Origin: an uncultured Acidobacteriota bacterium
GTDB lineage: Bacteria; Acidobacteriota; UBA6911; CAINFC01
Reading direction: 5' to 3'
DNA: 64,000 nt
Assembly: GCA_903847975.1 (NCBI GenBank)
Contig: CAINFC010000275.1
Location: 1-64,000, forward strand
The first letter of the stretch is position 1. Every line of letters starts with the position of its first letter. Under the pieces are notes generated by a model. The model worked only from the letters and a program-made list of their open reading frames with translations, searched no databases and was not told the DNA's origin. Shown here in pieces: positions 26,932 to 38,950 of the stretch. A program made the translations under genes and the position numbers.

Positions 26932-27789
26932 ATGGTTGATTCCTTGAAGAAGGGTTCGCAGTCGATTGCCGCGCTGCTCACGGATGTCGACGGCACACTG
27001 GTTACCAAAGCCAAGGTTTTTACGCCGCGCGCTATTGAGGCCGTTCGCAAGCTGCAAGATGCCGGTATTGCATTCTTCGTTACCAGCGGGCGTCCTCCGC
27101 GAGGCATGCGCATGCTGGTGGAGACGCTCGGGTTGAAGGATCCCATGGCGGCTTTCAACGGCGGCATGATCGTGCTTTCCGATCTCACCGTAGTGGATGA
27201 GCGTCGACTGCCGGCAGACCTTGTGCCGGCGATCATCGATACCATCCGGGCTTACGGTCTCGATGTCTGGATCTATGGCGCCACCGATTGGTACGTCCGC
27301 GATCCGCAGGCCCCGCGGGTGGCGCGCGAAGCATCCACCATTCAGTTTCCGCCCACGGTGGTTCCGGACTTCGGCGGTTTGGATGATAGGGTGGTGAAGA
27401 TCGTCGGGGTCAGCGACGACCTGGAATCCGTCGCCCGGTGCGAGGCGGAGGCCCAAAGACTTTACGGCGGAAAAGTATCGGCGGCCCGCTCTCAGCCGTA
27501 CTACCTCGACGTGACCCATCCCACGGCCAACAAGGGCTTCGTGATCGAGCGGTTGTCCCGATACCTGAACATTCCTCTGGAGTGCATCGCCGCCATCGGC
27601 GACCAGCCGAACGACGTGCTGATGTTCCAGCGTTGCGGTCTCAGCATCGCCATGGGCAATGCCAGCGAGGAAGTGCGGCGTCAGGCCACCTACGTGACCA
27701 CCTCCTGTGAAGAAGAAGGCTTTGCCAATGCGGTCGAAAACTTTATCCTCCCAGTCGCGAAAGGGAAAGGAGAATCCCATGGAAGATAG
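26932..27789 (+). CDS. Cof-type HAD hydrolase, sugar-phosphate phosphatase-like
   Basis: The protein has 285 residues. Motif I is DVDGTL (nucleophile Asp), motif II is in FVTSGRPPRGM, motif III is the Lys of ANKGFVIERL and motif IV is IGDQPNDVLMF. The C2-type cap between motifs II and III places it in the Cof/YbiV group, which dephosphorylates sugar phosphates, mainly in the cytosol. It follows AAGGAG and overlaps the transketolase gene by 11 bases, so translation of the two is probably coupled. The substrate is not evident; within this block it could act on a hexose or pentose phosphate. Confidence 0.88.
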   Translation: MVDSLKKGSQSIAALLTDVDGTLVTKAKVFTPRAIEAVRKLQDAGIAFFVTSGRPPRGMRMLVETLGLKDPMAAFNGGMIVLSDLTVVDERRLPADLVPAIIDTIRAYGLDVWIYGATDWYVRDPQAPRVAREASTIQFPPTVVPDFGGLDDRVVKIVGVSDDLESVARCEAEAQRLYGGKVSAARSQPYYLDVTHPTANKGFVIERLSRYLNIPLECIAAIGDQPNDVLMFQRCGLSIAMGNASEEVRRQATYVTTSCEEEGFANAVENFILPVAKGKGESHGR

Positions 27790-29833
27790 GAACATCCGTC
27801 AATTGTCGATCCACACCATCCGGACCCTTTGCATCGACGCCATTGAAAAGGCCAACTCCGGCCATCCCGGCACGCCGATGGCGATGGCTCCGGTAGTCTA
27901 TTGCCTGTGGCAGCGCTTTCTGCGCTACGATCCCGAGGATCCCATCTGGCCCAATCGCGACCGCTTCGTACTTTCTTCCGGGCACGCCTCGACGCTGCTT
28001 TATTCGATCCTTCATCTCACCGGGGTGAAGGCGGTGGACCCGGATTACGAAGTAGTCGGCAACCCCGCCGTTTCCCTCGACGACATTAAAAACTTCCGCC
28101 AGTTCGGCAGCCGGTGCGCCGGTCATCCGGAATATCGCTGGACCTCCGGCGTGGAATGCACGACCGGGCCCCTCGGCCAGGGCGTGGCCATGAGCGTGGG
28201 GATGGCCATCGCTTCCCGGTGGCTTGCCGCGCGATACAACCGGCCCGGCTTTGAAATGTTCACCCACGATGTGTACGCCCTGTGCGGCGACGGCTGCATG
28301 ATGGAAGGCATCTCCAGCGAAGCCGCCTCCCTGGCCGGGCACCTCGAGCTGAGCAATCTCTGCTGGATTTACGACAGCAACCGCATCACCATCGAGGGCC
28401 CGACAAACGTCGCCTTCCGTGACGATGTCGCCTCGCGCTTTCTGTCGTACGGCTGGAACGTGGAGCGCGTGGGCGACGCCAATGATCTCGAACGGCTGGA
28501 GCGAGCCTTCGACACCTTCCGGAAAACCGCGGACCGCCCCACATTGATCATTGTGGACAGTCACATCGGCTACGGCTCACCTCACAAGGTCGGCACCCCG
28601 GGGGTCCACGGCGAACCGCTCGGTGCCGAAGAAGTAAAGCTGACCAAACGCAGCTACGGTTGGCCGGAGGACGCCCAATTCCTGGTGCCCGAGGGCGTCC
28701 GGGAACACTTCCAGGAGGGAATCGGCAAACGGGGCCGCGAGCTGCGAACCGCCTGGGAGTCGAAAATGGAAGAGTACCGGCGCATTTTTCCGCAGCTGGC
28801 CGATGAGATCGAAAGAATGCAGCGGCGGGATCTTCCCGACGGCTGGGATAAGGACCTGCCGGTATTTCCGCCGGATCCGAAAGGCATGGGCGGACGTGAA
28901 TCTTCCGGCAAGGTTTTGAACGCGGTGGCCAAGAACGTCCCCTGGCTTCTCGGCGGCTCCGCCGACCTGACCCCATCCACCAAGACTCGGCTCAGTTTCG
29001 AGGGGGCCGGCGACTTTCAGGCGGGCAGCTACGGGGGGCGGAACCTTCATTTCGGGGTCCGGGAACACGCCATGGGAGCCATTCTCAACGGCCTTTCGGT
29101 GTCGAAGCTACGGCCCTTCGGGTCCGGGTTCCTCATCTTCAGCGACTACGCACGCTGCGCCATTCGATTGAGCGCGCTGATGGAGATCCCGGCGATCCAT
29201 ATCTTCACCCACGACTCCATCGGAGTGGGCGAGGACGGACCGACGCACCAGCCCATTGAGCACCTGATCTCGCTGCGGGCCATCCCGAACCTGGCCGTGA
29301 TCCGCCCGGCCGACGCGAATGAAGTCGTCGAAGCCTGGAGATTCATTCTGCAGATGCGCCACCACCCGGCGGCGCTGATCCTTTCGCGGCAAGCCTTGCC
29401 CACTCTCGATCGCTCCCGATACGCTTCCGCTTCGGGACTTTTCCAGGGAGCTTACGTCCTGGCCGATGCGGCGGAGGGTAAGCCGGAAGTGCTGCTCCTG
29501 GCCACGGGAAGCGAGGTGTCCCTCTGCGTGGCGGCCTACGAGGATCTCAAGGCCGAAGGCATCCGGGCCCGGGTGGTCAGCATGCCGTCCTGGGAGATCT
29601 TCGAACGCCAGAGCCAGGCTTACAAGGACAGCGTGCTCCCGCCGTCGGTAAAGGCCCGGGTGGCCCTGGAGCAGGCGTCCGCGTGGGGATGGGCTCATTA
29701 TGTGGGCATGGACGGGGCCATCCTCGCCATGAGAACGTTCGGAGCCTCTGCGCCCCTGAAGGTGCTGCAGAAGGAGTTCGGCTTCACCAAGGAAAATGTG
29801 ATTGCCGCCGCCAAAGAACAGCTGGCAAGTTAA
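27779..29833 (+). CDS. tkt: Transketolase
   Basis: A thiamine-diphosphate enzyme moving two-carbon units between pentose, hexose and tetrose phosphates. It has 684 residues from the ATG at 27779 behind AAAGGAG; earlier in-frame starts lie inside the HAD gene. The N-terminal part has IEKANSGHPGTPM and SSGHAS. The diphosphate motif is ALCGDGCMMEGISSEA through YDSNRITIEG. The pyrimidine domain has FGVREHAMGAILNGL, the Glu in this segment being catalytic, then FTHDSIGVGEDGPTHQPIEH. The C-terminal domain ends normally. A full-length housekeeping-type enzyme embedded in the pentose phosphate cluster. Confidence 0.97.
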   Translation: MEDRNIRQLSIHTIRTLCIDAIEKANSGHPGTPMAMAPVVYCLWQRFLRYDPEDPIWPNRDRFVLSSGHASTLLYSILHLTGVKAVDPDYEVVGNPAVSLDDIKNFRQFGSRCAGHPEYRWTSGVECTTGPLGQGVAMSVGMAIASRWLAARYNRPGFEMFTHDVYALCGDGCMMEGISSEAASLAGHLELSNLCWIYDSNRITIEGPTNVAFRDDVASRFLSYGWNVERVGDANDLERLERAFDTFRKTADRPTLIIVDSHIGYGSPHKVGTPGVHGEPLGAEEVKLTKRSYGWPEDAQFLVPEGVREHFQEGIGKRGRELRTAWESKMEEYRRIFPQLADEIERMQRRDLPDGWDKDLPVFPPDPKGMGGRESSGKVLNAVAKNVPWLLGGSADLTPSTKTRLSFEGAGDFQAGSYGGRNLHFGVREHAMGAILNGLSVSKLRPFGSGFLIFSDYARCAIRLSALMEIPAIHIFTHDSIGVGEDGPTHQPIEHLISLRAIPNLAVIRPADANEVVEAWRFILQMRHHPAALILSRQALPTLDRSRYASASGLFQGAYVLADAAEGKPEVLLLATGSEVSLCVAAYEDLKAEGIRARVVSMPSWEIFERQSQAYKDSVLPPSVKARVALEQASAWGWAHYVGMDGAILAMRTFGASAPLKVLQKEFGFTKENVIAAAKEQLAS

Positions 29834-29872
29834 CAGAATGCATGATGGCGACCGAGAGGGAGAAATAAGCTT

Positions 29873-31333
29873 ATGGCAAAGTCAATCGTCAGGAAATCGC
29901 CGGTCATCATGGAAAAGGAAGCACACGAGATCGGCATCGAGGCCTACGTCTACTTCTATCCCCTGATTTCGATGGATATGACCCGCCGCATCGTGACCAA
30001 TGTTCCTGCCGGGGTGAGGGATGGATTTGGACCCATGAATGCCTTCCATCATTTCCGGGCGTTCCCGACGTCGGATTTCCGTGAGGTAGTGCGCCCCAAT
30101 TTCGATACCCTTTACTCATTGGCATGGCTCGATTTGAGCAAAGGTCCGCTGGTGGTAAGCGTGCCGGATACGGGCGGACGCTACTATCTTCTGCCGATGC
30201 TGGATCTGTGGAGCGACGTGTTTGCCGTACCGGGCAAGCGTACCAGCGGGACCAAGGCGAGCCAATGGGCGGTTGTCCTCAGGGGATGGAACGGCAAATT
30301 GCCCGAAGGGATGGCACCGATCGAGGCGCCTACGACTTATGTATGGATCATCGGGCGCACCCAAACCAACGGACCGGCCGACTATTCGGCCGTGAACAAG
30401 GTTCAAGAGGGCTTTATCGTAACTCCGCTTTCGCAATGGGGGAAGAAAACGGTGCCCCAGAAGTTTGTCGCCGATCCCTCTGTCGACATGAAGACCCCGA
30501 CTCTGCTGCAGGTCGACACCATGCCGGCTTCGAAATACTTTGGCTATGGTGCGGAGCTGATGAAAAAGAACCCTCCACACATTGCGGACTGGTCGCAATT
30601 GGAGCGGCTGAAGCGGATCGGCATCGAGGTAGGCCGGAGTTTTGACTTCGAGAAAGCGCCTGCCGAAGTCCAGGCTGGTCTCAAGCGTGCGGTGGCGGGC
30701 GGACTCAAGCTCATGAAGGATAAATTGCCGACAATGGCGCGTCTCGTGAATGGCTGGCAGATGAACACCGACACCATAGGTGTCTATGGAAACTACTACC
30801 TCAAGCGCGCTATAATCGCTCAAATAGGGCTTGGGGCCAACCAGCCGGAGGATGCGGTCTATCCGCTTTGCATCCAGGACGCCAACGGGCTGCCGCTCGA
30901 TGGAAGCGGCCAATATGTGCTGCATTTCCCGAAAGATAAGCTGCCTCCGGTGGATGCTTTCTGGTCTCTGACCATGTACGACGAACAGGGATTCCAGGTG
31001 GCCAATCCGCTGAATCGTTTCGCCATCGGCGATCGCGATGCGCTGCATTTCAACCAGGACGGCTCTCTCGACATCTATATCCAGCACCGGACACCGGGTG
31101 CGAAAAAGGAATCGAACTGGCTGCCCGCACCTCCATCCGGCGAATTGTCGCTGACCCTGCGGCTCTATGCGCCGAAGGCTACAGCGCTGGATGGCCGTTG
31201 GGTGCCGCCGGCCGTAAGGAAGACCAGCCGGCAGGTCGGCAGCCGGCCGGCCGGCTTGCACATCGATGGTATGGGGCACATGCTGGACAACAATCTCCAG
31301 ACCATGCGGACAGCATGCAGGGAGAAAAAATAG
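29873..31333 (+). CDS. DUF1254/DUF1214 domain protein
   Basis: The protein has 486 residues. The DUF1254 part (about 15-180) has [15 protein letters not shown] and [16 protein letters not shown]. The DUF1214 part (about 340-455) has [23 protein letters not shown] and [16 protein letters not shown]. No signal peptide is obvious, although many relatives are exported. The last about 40 residues ([18 protein letters not shown] and onward) go beyond the usual C-terminus. The function of the family is unknown. It interrupts the pentose phosphate genes in the same direction, with 39 and 73 bases on either side, so it is probably co-transcribed. Confidence 0.85.
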   Translation: MAKSIVRKSPVIMEKEAHEIGIEAYVYFYPLISMDMTRRIVTNVPAGVRDGFGPMNAFHHFRAFPTSDFREVVRPNFDTLYSLAWLDLSKGPLVVSVPDTGGRYYLLPMLDLWSDVFAVPGKRTSGTKASQWAVVLRGWNGKLPEGMAPIEAPTTYVWIIGRTQTNGPADYSAVNKVQEGFIVTPLSQWGKKTVPQKFVADPSVDMKTPTLLQVDTMPASKYFGYGAELMKKNPPHIADWSQLERLKRIGIEVGRSFDFEKAPAEVQAGLKRAVAGGLKLMKDKLPTMARLVNGWQMNTDTIGVYGNYYLKRAIIAQIGLGANQPEDAVYPLCIQDANGLPLDGSGQYVLHFPKDKLPPVDAFWSLTMYDEQGFQVANPLNRFAIGDRDALHFNQDGSLDIYIQHRTPGAKKESNWLPAPPSGELSLTLRLYAPKATALDGRWVPPAVRKTSRQVGSRPAGLHIDGMGHMLDNNLQTMRTACREKK

Positions 31334-31406
31334 TACGGCGTCTTTCCTGCCGGGCGGCAGGCAGACGCCATTTCAATTCGGAAGGCAACAAGAAAGGAGA
31401 GTTCAC

Positions 31407-32426
31407 ATGCAACTCGGAATGATCGGTCTGGGGAGAATGGGCGGAAATATGGTGCGGCGGTTGATGCGCGCGGGGCACGAGGTTCTCGTATACTCCGCTA
31501 CCGCAAAGACGAGGGAAACGTTCGCCCGGGAGACCGGGGCCTTTGCGGCCTCCTCGATTGCCGAACTGGTCGCCAGCCTTAAACCGCCCCGGATCGTCTG
31601 GCTGATGGTGCCTGCGGCGGTAACCGATAAGACTCTGGACGAAGTCGTCAAGCACGTCCAGAAAGGGGACATCGTCATCGATGGCGGCAATTCCTATTAC
31701 ATCGACGACATCCGGCGATCCAATATGCTTTCCCCGAAAGGGATTCAGTATGTCGACTGCGGGACCAGCGGCGGTGTCTGGGGACTGGATCGCGGCTACT
31801 GCCTGATGATCGGCGGTCCGAAAGAGGCGGTGGCGTACCTCGATCCGATCTTCCGGACGCTGGCTCCCGGCCGGGGCTCCATTCCTCGGACGCCGGGCCG
31901 CGAGCAGATGGGCGGGACAGCGGAGGAAGGCTATCTCCATTGCGGGCCGGCCGGCGGAGGGCACTTCGTCAAGATGGTTCACAACGGGATCGAGTACGGC
32001 CTCATGGCCGCCTACGCGGAAGGGCTCAACATCCTGCATCATGCGAACGTGGGAAAGAAGGATCACGCCGTGGATGCCGAAACCACCCCGCTGCGCAACC
32101 CCGAGCATTACCAGTACGATTTCAACCTGGGCGACATCTCGGAGCTCTGGCGAAGGGGGAGCGTGGTGGCCTCCTGGCTCCTCGACCTGTGCGCCATGGA
32201 ATTTATCGAAAGCCCGGACCTGTCGAAGTTTGCCGGCCGGGTGTCGGATTCCGGGGAGGGGCGCTGGACGATCCTGGCGGCCATCGATGAAGGTGCCCCG
32301 GCCCCGGTGCTGAGCAGCGCCCTCTATCAGAGATTCAGTTCCCGCGGCGAGGACGATTTTGCGCGTAAGGTCCTTTCGGCCATGCGCTTCGGCTTCGGCG
32401 GCCACATCGAAAAACCTGAAAAGTAA
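31407..32426 (+). CDS. gnd: 6-Phosphogluconate dehydrogenase, decarboxylating, short type
   Basis: Oxidises and decarboxylates 6-phosphogluconate to ribulose 5-phosphate. It has 339 residues from the ATG at 31407 behind AAAGGAG, the length of the GndA/YqeC short form (about 300-340) rather than the long form of 470. The cofactor motif is [13 protein letters not shown], the substrate motif is [13 protein letters not shown], then [15 protein letters not shown] and the catalytic-region [15 protein letters not shown]. The C-terminal part is complete. The next gene, for G6P dehydrogenase, starts 10 bases later. Confidence 0.95.
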   Translation: MQLGMIGLGRMGGNMVRRLMRAGHEVLVYSATAKTRETFARETGAFAASSIAELVASLKPPRIVWLMVPAAVTDKTLDEVVKHVQKGDIVIDGGNSYYIDDIRRSNMLSPKGIQYVDCGTSGGVWGLDRGYCLMIGGPKEAVAYLDPIFRTLAPGRGSIPRTPGREQMGGTAEEGYLHCGPAGGGHFVKMVHNGIEYGLMAAYAEGLNILHHANVGKKDHAVDAETTPLRNPEHYQYDFNLGDISELWRRGSVVASWLLDLCAMEFIESPDLSKFAGRVSDSGEGRWTILAAIDEGAPAPVLSSALYQRFSSRGEDDFARKVLSAMRFGFGGHIEKPEK

Positions 32427-32436
32427 GGAGAATACA

Positions 32437-33804
32437 ATGAATCCGCAACATTCGGATGCTTTTGTCTTCTTTGGTGCCACGGGCGACCTGGCCTATAAGA
32501 AGATCTTTCCGTCCCTGCAGGCGATGGTAAAGCGGGGCCGACTTACCATGCCGGTGATCGGTGTGGCCCGATCCGCAAAAAATCTCGAAGAGCTGCGGGC
32601 CCGGGCCCGCAGCAGCCTGGAAAAGCACGGGGGATTTGATGCTGCGGCTTTCGATAAACTGAGCGGCCTGCTGCGCTACGTGAAGGGAGACAACAGCGAT
32701 CCGGCCACCTACCAGGCGCTGCGCAAAGAACTCGGCAGTGCCCGGCGGCCGGCCTTTTACCTGGCGATCCCGCCCACCAGCTTCGAGGCGGTGGTCGAGC
32801 AGCTCGGAAAGTCGGGCTGCGCGCAAGGCGCCCGGGTCATCATCGAGAAACCATTCGGACGGGACCTGGCCTCGGCCCAGGACCTCAACCGGATCCTGCT
32901 CGGAGCCTTTGAGGAGCAGGCCATCTATCGAATCGATCATTACCTCGGGAAGCGCCCGGTGGAAAGGATGGTGTTCTTTCGATTCACCAATCCCTTCGCG
33001 GAGGCCTTCTGGGATCGCAACCACGTGGAAAGCGTGCAGATCACCATGGCGGAAGACTTCGGGGTACAGGGCCGGGGCGCCTTCTATGACGAAACCGGAA
33101 CGATCCGCGACGTGATCCAGAATCACCTGTTCCAGGTGCTCTGCAACCTGGCCATGGAGCCTCCGGTCCGGACGGACAGCGAATCCATTCGGGATGAAAA
33201 GGTCAAAGTCCTGAAGGCGATCCCGCCGCTGGGTGAAAAAAGTGTTGTTCGCGGGCAGTTCCTGGGCTACCGAAACGAGAAAGGGGTGGCGCCGGAGTCG
33301 ACAGTGGAAACATTTGCCGCCCTTCGGCTGGAAGTCAATTCCTGGCGCTGGGAGGGAGTCCCCTTCTACATAAGGGCCGGAAAGTGCCTGCCGGTGACCA
33401 GCACGGAGATCGTATTGCGGCTCCGTCGTCCTCCCACCGTATTTCCTGGGCTTCAGCTGAAGCAGAATTACTTCCGGTTCCGGGTGAGTCCCGAAGTCAT
33501 GGTCGCCATCGGGGCGAATGTGATGGCGCCCGGGGCCACGATAGGAGAGTCCCATGAAATGTTGGGTGTGCGCCAATCCGGTGCCGATGAGATGGATGCC
33601 TACGAGCGGGTTCTGGGAGATGCCATGGCCGGGGACGCCACGTTGTACGCCCGCCAGGACTACGTGGAGGAAGCCTGGCGCATCGTTGACCCGGTGCTGA
33701 AAGCGGACACCCCGATTTACCCGTACGTACCGCAGACCTGGGGTCCCGGGGAGGTCGTGCGGGTTACACCGCCGGGTGGCTGGCACCACCCTGTGAATCT
33801 TTGA
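32437..33804 (+). CDS. zwf: Glucose-6-phosphate 1-dehydrogenase
   Basis: First enzyme of the oxidative pentose phosphate branch: glucose 6-phosphate to 6-phosphogluconolactone with reduction of NAD(P)+. It has 455 residues; the ATG at 32437 follows TAAGGAG. The cofactor motif is FGATGDLAYKKIFPSL. The active-site signature is RIDHYLGKRPVERM, with the His as base and the Lys binding phosphate. The C-terminal domain has FYIRAGKCLPVTSTEI and ends with the VRVTPPGGWHHP tail. Full length. OpcA, the partner found in cyanobacteria and actinobacteria, is not seen. Confidence 0.96.
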   Translation: MNPQHSDAFVFFGATGDLAYKKIFPSLQAMVKRGRLTMPVIGVARSAKNLEELRARARSSLEKHGGFDAAAFDKLSGLLRYVKGDNSDPATYQALRKELGSARRPAFYLAIPPTSFEAVVEQLGKSGCAQGARVIIEKPFGRDLASAQDLNRILLGAFEEQAIYRIDHYLGKRPVERMVFFRFTNPFAEAFWDRNHVESVQITMAEDFGVQGRGAFYDETGTIRDVIQNHLFQVLCNLAMEPPVRTDSESIRDEKVKVLKAIPPLGEKSVVRGQFLGYRNEKGVAPESTVETFAALRLEVNSWRWEGVPFYIRAGKCLPVTSTEIVLRLRRPPTVFPGLQLKQNYFRFRVSPEVMVAIGANVMAPGATIGESHEMLGVRQSGADEMDAYERVLGDAMAGDATLYARQDYVEEAWRIVDPVLKADTPIYPYVPQTWGPGEVVRVTPPGGWHHPVNL

Positions 33805-33842
33805 TGCCGAAATCATTTGCGCCGATAGAAAGGAAAACGACC

Positions 33843-34922
33843 ATGTCTAAGATTACTGCCTTGCTGTACCGCATGGGGCAGAGCCTTTGGCTCGACAATA
33901 TTACCCGTGACCTCCTGGACAGCGGAACGCTGAAAAAATACATCGAAGAGCTGTCCGTCACCGGGCTGACCTCCAACCCGACGATTTTCAATAATGCCAT
34001 TAAGAATTCCACCTCCTACGATACCGCCGTCGCCCAAAAGGTCAAAGAGGGAAAATCGGGCGAAGAGCTTTTCTTTGAGCTGGCCATCGAGGACCTGGCT
34101 CGAGCCGCCGACCTGTTCAAGCCCATTCACGAGCGGACCAACGGAGTGGACGGCTGGGTTTCTCTGGAAGTTTCTCCCAAGCTGGCCTATGATGCGCAGA
34201 GCACACTGGCGGCCGCCAAACAGTTGCATGCCCAGGCGGGCCGTCCGAACCTCTTCATCAAGATTCCGGGGACCCCGGAGGGGCTGCCGGCCATTGAAGA
34301 GGCGATCTTCTCCGGGGTGCCGGTGAATGTTACTCTCCTGTTTTCGCCCGATCATTACCGCGCCGCCGCCGCCGCCTACCTGCGCGGCATTCAACGGCGC
34401 ATCGAAGCCGGGCTTAACCCGGCTGTCGAGTCGGTGGCCTCGGTTTTTGTCAGCCGCTGGGACGGCGCGGTTGCGGGGAAGACCCATGAGGAATTCCGGA
34501 ATCGCCTGGGCATTGCCATGGCGGAGCGGACCTACAAAATCTATCGCGATATGCTCCACTCCGACCGGTGGATGAGGCTTGCCAATCACGGAGCCCACCC
34601 GCAGCGCCTCCTGTGGGCCAGTACCGGCACCAAAGATCCGCATGCTCCGGACTACCTTTATGTGAAAGCCCTGGCTTCCCCGAACACGATCAATACCATG
34701 CCGGAGGCCACGCTCTTGAAGTTCGGCGAACACGGCGAGCTGGGCCGGATTCTCTCCTCGGGCGGCGGCGATTCGGAGGAAGTTGTCTATAATATGTCTC
34801 GTCAGGGCGTTGACATGGAGGCCTTGGCGGCCAAGCTGCAAAAAGAAGGTGCCGAATCGTTCGTCAAATCATGGGAGGAGATGATGTCGGTGGTCGCTCA
34901 GAAGGCCCAGGCGCTCAGGTAA
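33843..34922 (+). CDS. tal: Transaldolase
   Basis: Transfers a dihydroxyacetone unit between sugar phosphates through a Schiff base. It has 359 residues; the ATG at 33843 follows [22 protein letters not shown] and [15 protein letters not shown] are the N-terminal signature of the tal type found next to, or fused with, phosphoglucose isomerase. The Schiff-base Lys is in [13 protein letters not shown], and the phosphate-binding VNVTLLFS and [11 protein letters not shown] segments are present. It is 20 bases before the isomerase gene. Confidence 0.95.
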   Translation: MSKITALLYRMGQSLWLDNITRDLLDSGTLKKYIEELSVTGLTSNPTIFNNAIKNSTSYDTAVAQKVKEGKSGEELFFELAIEDLARAADLFKPIHERTNGVDGWVSLEVSPKLAYDAQSTLAAAKQLHAQAGRPNLFIKIPGTPEGLPAIEEAIFSGVPVNVTLLFSPDHYRAAAAAYLRGIQRRIEAGLNPAVESVASVFVSRWDGAVAGKTHEEFRNRLGIAMAERTYKIYRDMLHSDRWMRLANHGAHPQRLLWASTGTKDPHAPDYLYVKALASPNTINTMPEATLLKFGEHGELGRILSSGGGDSEEVVYNMSRQGVDMEALAAKLQKEGAESFVKSWEEMMSVVAQKAQALR

Positions 34923-34942
34923 AGGAGGAGGAGGAGATCATC

Positions 34943-36640
<1,698 letters not shown>

Positions 36641-36650
36641 CCGGGCGCCC

Positions 36651-37403
36651 ATGGAGAAAGAAAGCATGAAGAACCTGCACGTTTTCCCGGACCACCTGGG
36701 CTTTGTGGACGGTTCGGCGGACTTTATCGCCCGGCGGGCCTCGGAGGCCATTGCCGAGCGAGGTCGATGTACCATAGCCCTGTCCGGCGGAGGAACGCCG
36801 AAACCGGTTTACGCGCGGCTGGCGGCCGGGGATTACGGGGATCGTTTGGCCTGGGAGAAGGTGCACATCTTTTTCGGGGATGAGCGCTCGGTGCCTCCGG
36901 ACGATTCGCGCAGCAACTATCGCATGGTGCGGGAAGCCTGGCTGGACCGCTCGCCCATTCCGGCCGGAAACATACACCGCATTCGCGGCGAGGACGATCC
37001 CGGGCTGGAAGCCCTGCGCTATGAGCGGGAAGTCGCCGGTTTCTTCCGCAGCGCGGCGTTTCCGGCCTTCGACCTCATCCTGCTGGGCATGGGCGACAAC
37101 GGGCACACCGCCTCGCTGTTTCCGGGGACCGCCGCCCTGCGCGAAACAGCGCGCGGGGTGGTGGCGCAATACGTGGAAACCATGGCCGCCTGGCGGGTGA
37201 CCTTTACCGCACCGCTCATCAACGCGGCGCGGCACGTGGCCTTCATGGCCGAGGGCGCCGGCAAGGCGCAGATGCTGTGGAACGTGCTGACCGGTCCCTT
37301 TCAGCCCGACGTGTGGCCCTCGCAATTGATCCAGCCGGGGAGCGGCGAGCTCCATTGGCTGGTGGATGCGGCGGCCGCAGCCGGTTTGCAGAAAACGGCC
37401 TGA
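36651..37403 (+). CDS. pgl: 6-Phosphogluconolactonase
   Basis: Hydrolyses 6-phosphogluconolactone to 6-phosphogluconate. It has 250 residues in the NagB/RpiA-like fold. CTIALSGGGTPKPVYARL is the phosphate-binding start, VHIFFGDERSVPPDDSRSNYRM follows, and DLILLGMGDNGHTASLFPG carries the catalytic His/Asp region. Start at 36651, or at the in-frame ATG 36666, which has a better ribosome binding site (GAGAAAGAAAG). It lies 10 bases after the isomerase gene and 10 before the ribose-5-phosphate isomerase gene. Confidence 0.95.
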   Translation: MEKESMKNLHVFPDHLGFVDGSADFIARRASEAIAERGRCTIALSGGGTPKPVYARLAAGDYGDRLAWEKVHIFFGDERSVPPDDSRSNYRMVREAWLDRSPIPAGNIHRIRGEDDPGLEALRYEREVAGFFRSAAFPAFDLILLGMGDNGHTASLFPGTAALRETARGVVAQYVETMAAWRVTFTAPLINAARHVAFMAEGAGKAQMLWNVLTGPFQPDVWPSQLIQPGSGELHWLVDAAAAAGLQKTA

Positions 37404-37413
37404 TGGAGTCCCT

Positions 37414-38130
37414 ATGAATCGCATCTCAAAATTGCCCGATCCGCAAGCCCGGTTCAAGGAAGAGGCCGTGAAGCGGGCCTTACAATTCGTGCAGTCGGGA
37501 ATGAAGGTCGGGCTGGGCACCGGCAGCACGGCCATCTTTGCGACCCGTCAGATCGCCGGATTGTTGAAAACCGGGGAGCTGCGGGATATCGTGGCCTTCG
37601 CCACATCGAAAGCCACCGCCAGGGAAGCCGTCCTGCTGGGCATCCCCCTGCTGCCTGACGACCTGCCCGGGGACCTCGACCTGACCATCGACGGCGCCGA
37701 CGAAGTCGACCCGGAAATGAACCTGATCAAAGGCGGCGGGGGCGCGCTGCTGCGCGAAAAAATCGTGGCGCAGGCCAGCAAGCGCGAGATCATCGTGGTG
37801 GATGAAACCAAACCGTCGCCCCGTCTGGGGACCCATTGGCCGGTTCCCATCGAAGTGATTCCCTTCGGCTGGCGTTCGCAAGCGCGTTATCTCGAATCGC
37901 TGGGCGCGCATTGCCTGATTCGTATGAATCGGAACGAAACCACCTTCGTCACCGATTCAGGCAACATGATTCTGGATTGCCGCTTCGGCCCCATCCCGGA
38001 TGCCCGGCAGCTGGCGGACGCCCTGACCCGCCGTGCGGGCATTGTCGAGCACGGCCTGTTTATTGGAATGGCCACCGATCTGATTGTCGCCGGAGCGAGC
38101 GGTGTTCAACACCGCGCGCGCCAGGCTTGA
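37414..38130 (+). CDS. rpiA: Ribose-5-phosphate isomerase A
   Basis: Interconverts ribulose 5-phosphate and ribose 5-phosphate. It has 238 residues; the ATG at 37414 follows TGGAGTCC. The motifs GLGTGSTA, TIDGADEVDPEM and IKGGGGALLREKIVA (with the catalytic Asp/Glu/Lys) and VDETK are present. The C-terminus is complete, ending GASGVQHRARQA. It follows the lactonase gene closely and is part of the same transcript. Confidence 0.95.
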   Translation: MNRISKLPDPQARFKEEAVKRALQFVQSGMKVGLGTGSTAIFATRQIAGLLKTGELRDIVAFATSKATAREAVLLGIPLLPDDLPGDLDLTIDGADEVDPEMNLIKGGGGALLREKIVAQASKREIIVVDETKPSPRLGTHWPVPIEVIPFGWRSQARYLESLGAHCLIRMNRNETTFVTDSGNMILDCRFGPIPDARQLADALTRRAGIVEHGLFIGMATDLIVAGASGVQHRARQA

Positions 38131-38217
38131 GACCATGTTCTGATTCCCCATTGCCCCTCGATCCCGGAGCGGCATTAACGATAAACGGAGTTACGTCTTT
38201 TCAAGAAAGGAGCTGCC

Positions 38218-38931
38218 ATGAACGTACTGGCGATTGATATCGGAGGAACCAACGTTAAGATCCTGGCCACCGGGCAGAAAGAATCCCGGAGGTTCCCCTC
38301 CGGACCGGAGATGACCCCGGAAAAGATGGTCGCCGGAGTCAAGAAACTCGCCGAGGGCTGGAAATATGACGTAATTTCGATCGGCTATCCCGGACGGATT
38401 CTCAAAGGCCGCATTACCGTCGAACCGCACAACCTGGCTTCAGGCTGGATCGGGTTTGATTTTGAGAAAGCCTTCGGGTGCCCGGTCAGGCTCATCAACG
38501 ATGCGGCCATGCAAGCCCTGGGCAGTTACAAGGGAGGGACGATGCTCTTCCTGGGCTTCGGGACGGGCCTCGGCTCCGCCCTGGTGGTGAACGGCACCGT
38601 GGTCCCCATGGAACTCGGACATCTCTCCTACAGAAAGGCAACCTACGAAGACTATGTCGGAGCCCGCGGATTGAAACGCCTGGGCAAAAAGAAATGGAGG
38701 AAACACGTCGAGTTCGGCATTGAGCGCATGATTTACGTCCTCAACTGCGACGATGTCGTCCTGGGGGGGGGAAACGTAAAGAAATTGAATGAGCTGCCTG
38801 CGGGTTGCCGGGCCGGCGACAACGCCAATGCATTCCTGGGCGGATTTCGGCTCTGGGAAAATGCCGTCGTGCCGCAACCGTCTTCTCACCCGAAGAGCCA
38901 GACTTCACTCCGGAAAGATAAAAAAAGCTAG
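38218..38931 (+). CDS. ROK-family glucokinase, polyphosphate-glucokinase type
   Basis: Phosphorylates glucose to glucose 6-phosphate using ATP or polyphosphate. It has 237 residues, the size of the short polyphosphate glucokinase group rather than the 300-residue ROK enzymes. The phosphate motif is LAIDIGGTNVKIL, the catalytic Asp is in LINDAAMQALGS, then LGFGTGLGSALVVNG and PMELGHLSY. The zinc-binding CxCGxxGC motif of ATP-ROK enzymes is absent, as in polyphosphate members. The C-terminal about 40 residues are Ser- and Lys-rich. GAAAGGAG precedes the ATG. It feeds the G6P dehydrogenase gene product encoded in the same block. The phosphate donor cannot be read from sequence alone. Confidence 0.85.
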   Translation: MNVLAIDIGGTNVKILATGQKESRRFPSGPEMTPEKMVAGVKKLAEGWKYDVISIGYPGRILKGRITVEPHNLASGWIGFDFEKAFGCPVRLINDAAMQALGSYKGGTMLFLGFGTGLGSALVVNGTVVPMELGHLSYRKATYEDYVGARGLKRLGKKKWRKHVEFGIERMIYVLNCDDVVLGGGNVKKLNELPAGCRAGDNANAFLGGFRLWENAVVPQPSSHPKSQTSLRKDKKS

Positions 38932-38950
38932 CCAAAGGAAAGAAGAGGGA

